Source of the DNA: Silvibacterium dinghuense
Lineage (GTDB): Bacteria; Acidobacteriota; Terriglobia; Terriglobales; Acidobacteriaceae
Assembly: GCF_004123295.1 (NCBI RefSeq)
Contig: NZ_SDMK01000002.1
Location: 1-64,000, forward strand
Length of the DNA stretch: 64,000 bases
Direction: 5' to 3'
The translations under genes were made by a program, and so were the position numbers. Shown here piece by piece: positions 61,635-64,000 of the stretch; the stretch's first letter is position 1; the number at the start of each line of letters is the position of its first letter. The notes under the pieces are model-generated. The model made no database searches and was not told the origin of the DNA. It was given only the letters and a program-made list of their open reading frames with translations.

Positions 61635-62885
61635 ATGGCGGACTGCTTCATTACGCGGGTTTCCGCGATAGACAAACGGTATTCACTGCCTCCGGGAGCG
61701 GGTTCGGACGCCGTACATAGCAATCCCGAGTACAGCCTTGCGGTCACCAGGCTGGAGACCGGAGGACCGCTGGCTGGTACAGGAATTACGCTGACGCTTG
61801 GCCGCGGCAACCGATTGGTCTGCGATGCCATCGAGATTCTGGCGCGGCCACTGATTGGGCGAGAGATCGAAGCGTTGATGGCAGAGTTCGGACGCGTGCT
61901 GCGGCAGCTTGCTGACGATCCAGCGATGCGCTGGCTGGGACCGCACAAGGGTGTCGTTCACCTGGCGCTGGCCTCCATTACCAATGCATGCTTCGACCTG
62001 TGGGCGAAGAGCCGCGGTGTACCGCTGTGGAAGCTGCTGCTGGATCTGAGTCCCGATGAGCTGGTGGCCTTGCTGGATCTGAGCTATGTAGAGGACGTTT
62101 TGACACCGGAGCAGGCAAGGGAGATTTTTGCCGAGCGCTGGGCTGGGCGCACAGAGCGGGAGAGCATTCTGAAGCAGGGATATCCGGGCTATGACACCTC
62201 CGTGGGCTGGATGGCGTACGAAGATCAAAAAGTCTGCGAGCTGACGAAGGCTGCACTCGCTAAAGGATTCACGGCGTTCAAACTGAAAGTGGGGTCACCG
62301 GATCACGGCCGGGACCTGCGGCGGGCACAGTTGCTGAGAGAGTGTGCCGGCGACAGAGCGACACTGATGTTTGACGCGAACCAGCAGTGGAATCTTTTTG
62401 CTGCGACAGAGATGGGCCGGGAGCTGGCAGCTCTGCGGCCGCTATGGATTGAGGAGCCAACCCATCCGGATGATGTGCTGGGGCACGTGAAGCTGACGCG
62501 TGAGCTGGCCCCGGTGAAGCTGGCGGCAGGCGAGCATATGCCGAATCGCGTCGTCTTCAAGAACTTCATCGAGGCCGGGGCAATTCACTTTGTGCAGGCC
62601 GATGCCGTACGCCTGGCGGGAATCAGCGAGTTTCTGACGGTGAGCCTGCTGGCGACTCGTTTTGGTTTGCCGCTGGTACCGCATGTAGGGGATATGGGGC
62701 AGCTGCATCAGCACCTGGTGCTCTTCAATCGCGTCGCGCTGGGGCAGGAGATTCACTTCCTCGAGCACATTCCGCATCTGCGGCAGCACTTCCTGTTCCC
62801 AGTCGAAGTGGAGGGAGGCGTCTATCGAACACCGCAAGAGCCGGGGGCATCGACCGATCTGGTAGACCTCAGGCCCTCGGCTTGA
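61635..62885 (+). CDS. L-fuconate dehydratase-like enolase-superfamily enzyme
   Basis: I choose ATG 61635, five bases after AGGAG; ATG 61632 is too close to it, and the longer frame upstream is AT-rich leader. The 416-residue protein has the mandelate-racemase-subgroup layout: an N-terminal capping domain (about 1-140) and a barrel with TAFKLKVG (catalytic KxK, about 212-219), LMFDANQQWN (metal Asp, about 246), LWIEEPTHPDD (Glu, about 272), AAGEHMPN (Glu, about 299), VQADAVRLAGISE and PHVGDMGQLHQHL (His, about 351). The pattern fits L-fuconate dehydratase, which makes 2-keto-3-deoxy-L-fuconate, but a related acid-sugar dehydratase cannot be excluded. It overlaps the convergent GntR gene by 17 bases. 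Confidence 0.85.
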   Translation: MADCFITRVSAIDKRYSLPPGAGSDAVHSNPEYSLAVTRLETGGPLAGTGITLTLGRGNRLVCDAIEILARPLIGREIEALMAEFGRVLRQLADDPAMRWLGPHKGVVHLALASITNACFDLWAKSRGVPLWKLLLDLSPDELVALLDLSYVEDVLTPEQAREIFAERWAGRTERESILKQGYPGYDTSVGWMAYEDQKVCELTKAALAKGFTAFKLKVGSPDHGRDLRRAQLLRECAGDRATLMFDANQQWNLFAATEMGRELAALRPLWIEEPTHPDDVLGHVKLTRELAPVKLAAGEHMPNRVVFKNFIEAGAIHFVQADAVRLAGISEFLTVSLLATRFGLPLVPHVGDMGQLHQHLVLFNRVALGQEIHFLEHIPHLRQHFLFPVEVEGGVYRTPQEPGASTDLVDLRPSA

Positions 62886-63615
62886 CACGTTTCTCTTCGC
62901 CGCGCCGGCGCTGCTTGGTTTTTGCGGTGTCTGGCGTGGCATTCTTCTTTTCCCAGTTATCGTAAGCGCTCTGACCAAAGCGCCGCATGGCATTGTGCAC
63001 GTATTGCTCGGCAAGATCACCCGGGCCTTCGTGGACGAGGTCAATGATGCGTTGGTGGATCTCGATGTCTTTCCCCCATACATCAGCGGTCTGTCCGGTG
63101 GTGAGAACGCGGATGCGGGCAAAAGCGAAGAGCGGCAGGATGACCCGGCGCGCGTGGTCGAGAAGATATGGATTGCCGGAGAGACGGCAGAGCTCGAGGT
63201 GGAAGGAGAGATCCCCGTCGAGCATGTGTTCGGCATCGTCTTCCTTGAGTGCCTGGCGCATCTGATCGAGCGCCGCTGCGAGCGGAGCGATGTCGGCAGA
63301 GGACTCTGCAACGAGCCGCGCTGCCAGGCCTTCAAGAACACCCCGCAAGGCGAAAATCTGCAGCACATCCTGTTCCGTCAAGCTGACGACGCGGGCACTC
63401 CGGCCGGATGCCTTGGTGACGAATCCATCCTGCGCCAGGATGTTGATGGCTTCCCGGATCGATCCCTGAGCGACGCCGAAACGGCGAGCCCAAGTCCCCT
63501 CGACGATACGCATCCCGGGAAGCAGGGCACCGGTGGCGATTTCATTCCGTAGGCGATCCGCTACGGTGTGTTTTACAAGCGTCTCTCCGACGCTTTCGTT
63601 TGTTTTGGGCGGCAC
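62869..63615 (-). CDS. FCD-domain GntR-family regulator
   Basis: The 248-residue protein has a GntR winged helix (about 15-80: VADRLRNEIATGALLPGMRI and GVAQGSIREAINILAQDGFV) and a C-terminal all-helical FCD ligand domain (about 88-215) with DLSFHLELCRLSGNPYLL, the metal- and ligand-binding region. FadR/FCD regulators respond to small organic acids such as sugar acids. Its 3' end overlaps the dehydratase gene, and its start faces the right-edge promoter region. Candidate targets are the dehydratase gene, the paired site at 60227-60278, and whatever gene lies beyond 64000. The C-terminus is Lys/Arg-rich (KQRRRGEEKRVK). Confidence 0.9.
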   Translation of the reverse strand: MPPKTNESVGETLVKHTVADRLRNEIATGALLPGMRIVEGTWARRFGVAQGSIREAINILAQDGFVTKASGRSARVVSLTEQDVLQIFALRGVLEGLAARLVAESSADIAPLAAALDQMRQALKEDDAEHMLDGDLSFHLELCRLSGNPYLLDHARRVILPLFAFARIRVLTTGQTADVWGKDIEIHQRIIDLVHEGPGDLAEQYVHNAMRRFGQSAYDNWEKKNATPDTAKTKQRRRGEEKRVKPRA

Positions 63616-64000
63616 TGTGGGTCCTTCAAGAATTTTTCAAAGCTTATAGAAAGCCATAATGGAGGTCAATCGTTTAAGTGCTCAAAATTGAATCCATTTG
63701 GATTTCTGCGACGCTAGACGCGAAAGCGGATACCGAGACGCCCAGGAGACAACCTGGCTCCAGCGATCTACAGCATATTTTCGACCAGACGTGAGCGATA
63801 GTGAGTATTAGGGCAGCAATCCCGCCCTTTAAGTACTTACTGGCGGCACGGAGAAAACTGTTGTGTCAACGGTTACATCGCGCTTGAAGTCGTATTTCTT
63901 TACATGGAATCAATTACTTACAGGAGGGCGTTGACAAGCAGTATTTTAAGCGCTTAAGTTTGGCGTCGCATTATGAGTGCTCAAATGTCGCATGGCTTAC
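63616..64000. other. Right-edge promoter region with palindromic sites
   Basis: No gene starts here within the window. TTAAGCGCTTAA (63946-63957) is a perfect 12-base palindrome of LacI type, just after TTGACA (63931-63936). Related sequences, TTAAGTGCTCAAA (about 63671) and GAGTGCTCAAATG (about 63973), share the TTAAG/GTGCTCAAA core. This is probably the regulatory region of a gene that begins beyond 64000. Confidence 0.45.

Noticed and set aside
1-64000. CRISPR arrays, prophage modules, restriction or toxin-antitoxin pairs
   Set aside because: No regularly spaced repeats, capsid, portal, integrase, methylase or paired small toxin genes were seen. Repeated sequences here come from the homologous receptor genes and from short operator-like sites.

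Overview
The window reads as a chromosomal segment of a soil acidobacterium (class Terriglobia, family Acidobacteriaceae-like). The grounds are five complete, roughly 1,070-1,310-residue TonB-dependent receptors (TBDRs) of the Oar-like type that carry an N-terminal carboxypeptidase-regulatory-like domain, a PadR regulator overlapping a duplicated FtsX permease of the ADOP type (acidobacterial duplicated orphan permease), many exported peptidases and glycosidases, and moderately high GC. The genus cannot be fixed from the sequence alone. No rRNA operon, intact tRNA, CRISPR array or phage module was seen.

Layout. 1-1500 is a scar of mobile DNA: the start of an IS3-family element inside a truncated TBDR, a tRNA-Glu 3'-half fragment that looks like an att remnant, and a decayed IS5/IS427-type transposase that abuts the hut genes. 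1503-7394 is a histidine-utilisation locus, hutUGI on the minus strand and hutF-hutC on the plus strand, around a short intergenic region with a HutC-like palindrome; hutH is absent from the window. 7462-10469 is the PadR/ADOP pair. 11092-17095 holds a TBDR followed by a soluble reductive-dehalogenase-like iron-sulfur protein overlapping an MFS transporter. 17969-24290 holds the largest TBDR and a secreted M28 peptidase of the glutamate-carboxypeptidase-II type. 24845-26368 encodes a secreted beta-helix protein.

26681-36604 is a carbohydrate locus, probably for mannosides: a compact operon of a phosphomannose-isomerase-like protein, a Tat-exported GH38 mannosidase-like enzyme, a RhaT-type permease and a ROK kinase, then a convergent DeoR regulator and a divergent Tat-exported (alpha/alpha)6 glycosidase. 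36590-45774 is a minus-strand run of YtcJ-like amidohydrolase, PaiB-like flavin protein, TBDR, S9 peptidase and PepSY membrane protein, with a divergent MocR regulator. 47535-54898 is a membrane-anchored winged-helix protein, a GH92 mannosidase and a TBDR. 55015-60067 (minus) is a TBDR plus a TPR protein. 61635-63615 is an L-fuconate-dehydratase-like enolase with a convergent FCD-type GntR regulator.

Taken together the segment is a scavenging region: outer-membrane receptors import peptides or sugars, nearby exported peptidases and glycosidases cut them, and local one-component regulators control each block. Regulatory inverted repeats are visible before several blocks (5277, 10453, 26629, 34257, 60227, 60428, 63946). 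The most unusual items are the reductive-dehalogenase-like/MFS pair, the att-like tRNA fragment beside the hut locus, and the repeat-rich 60.1-61.6 kb interval that also holds fragments of decayed genes.
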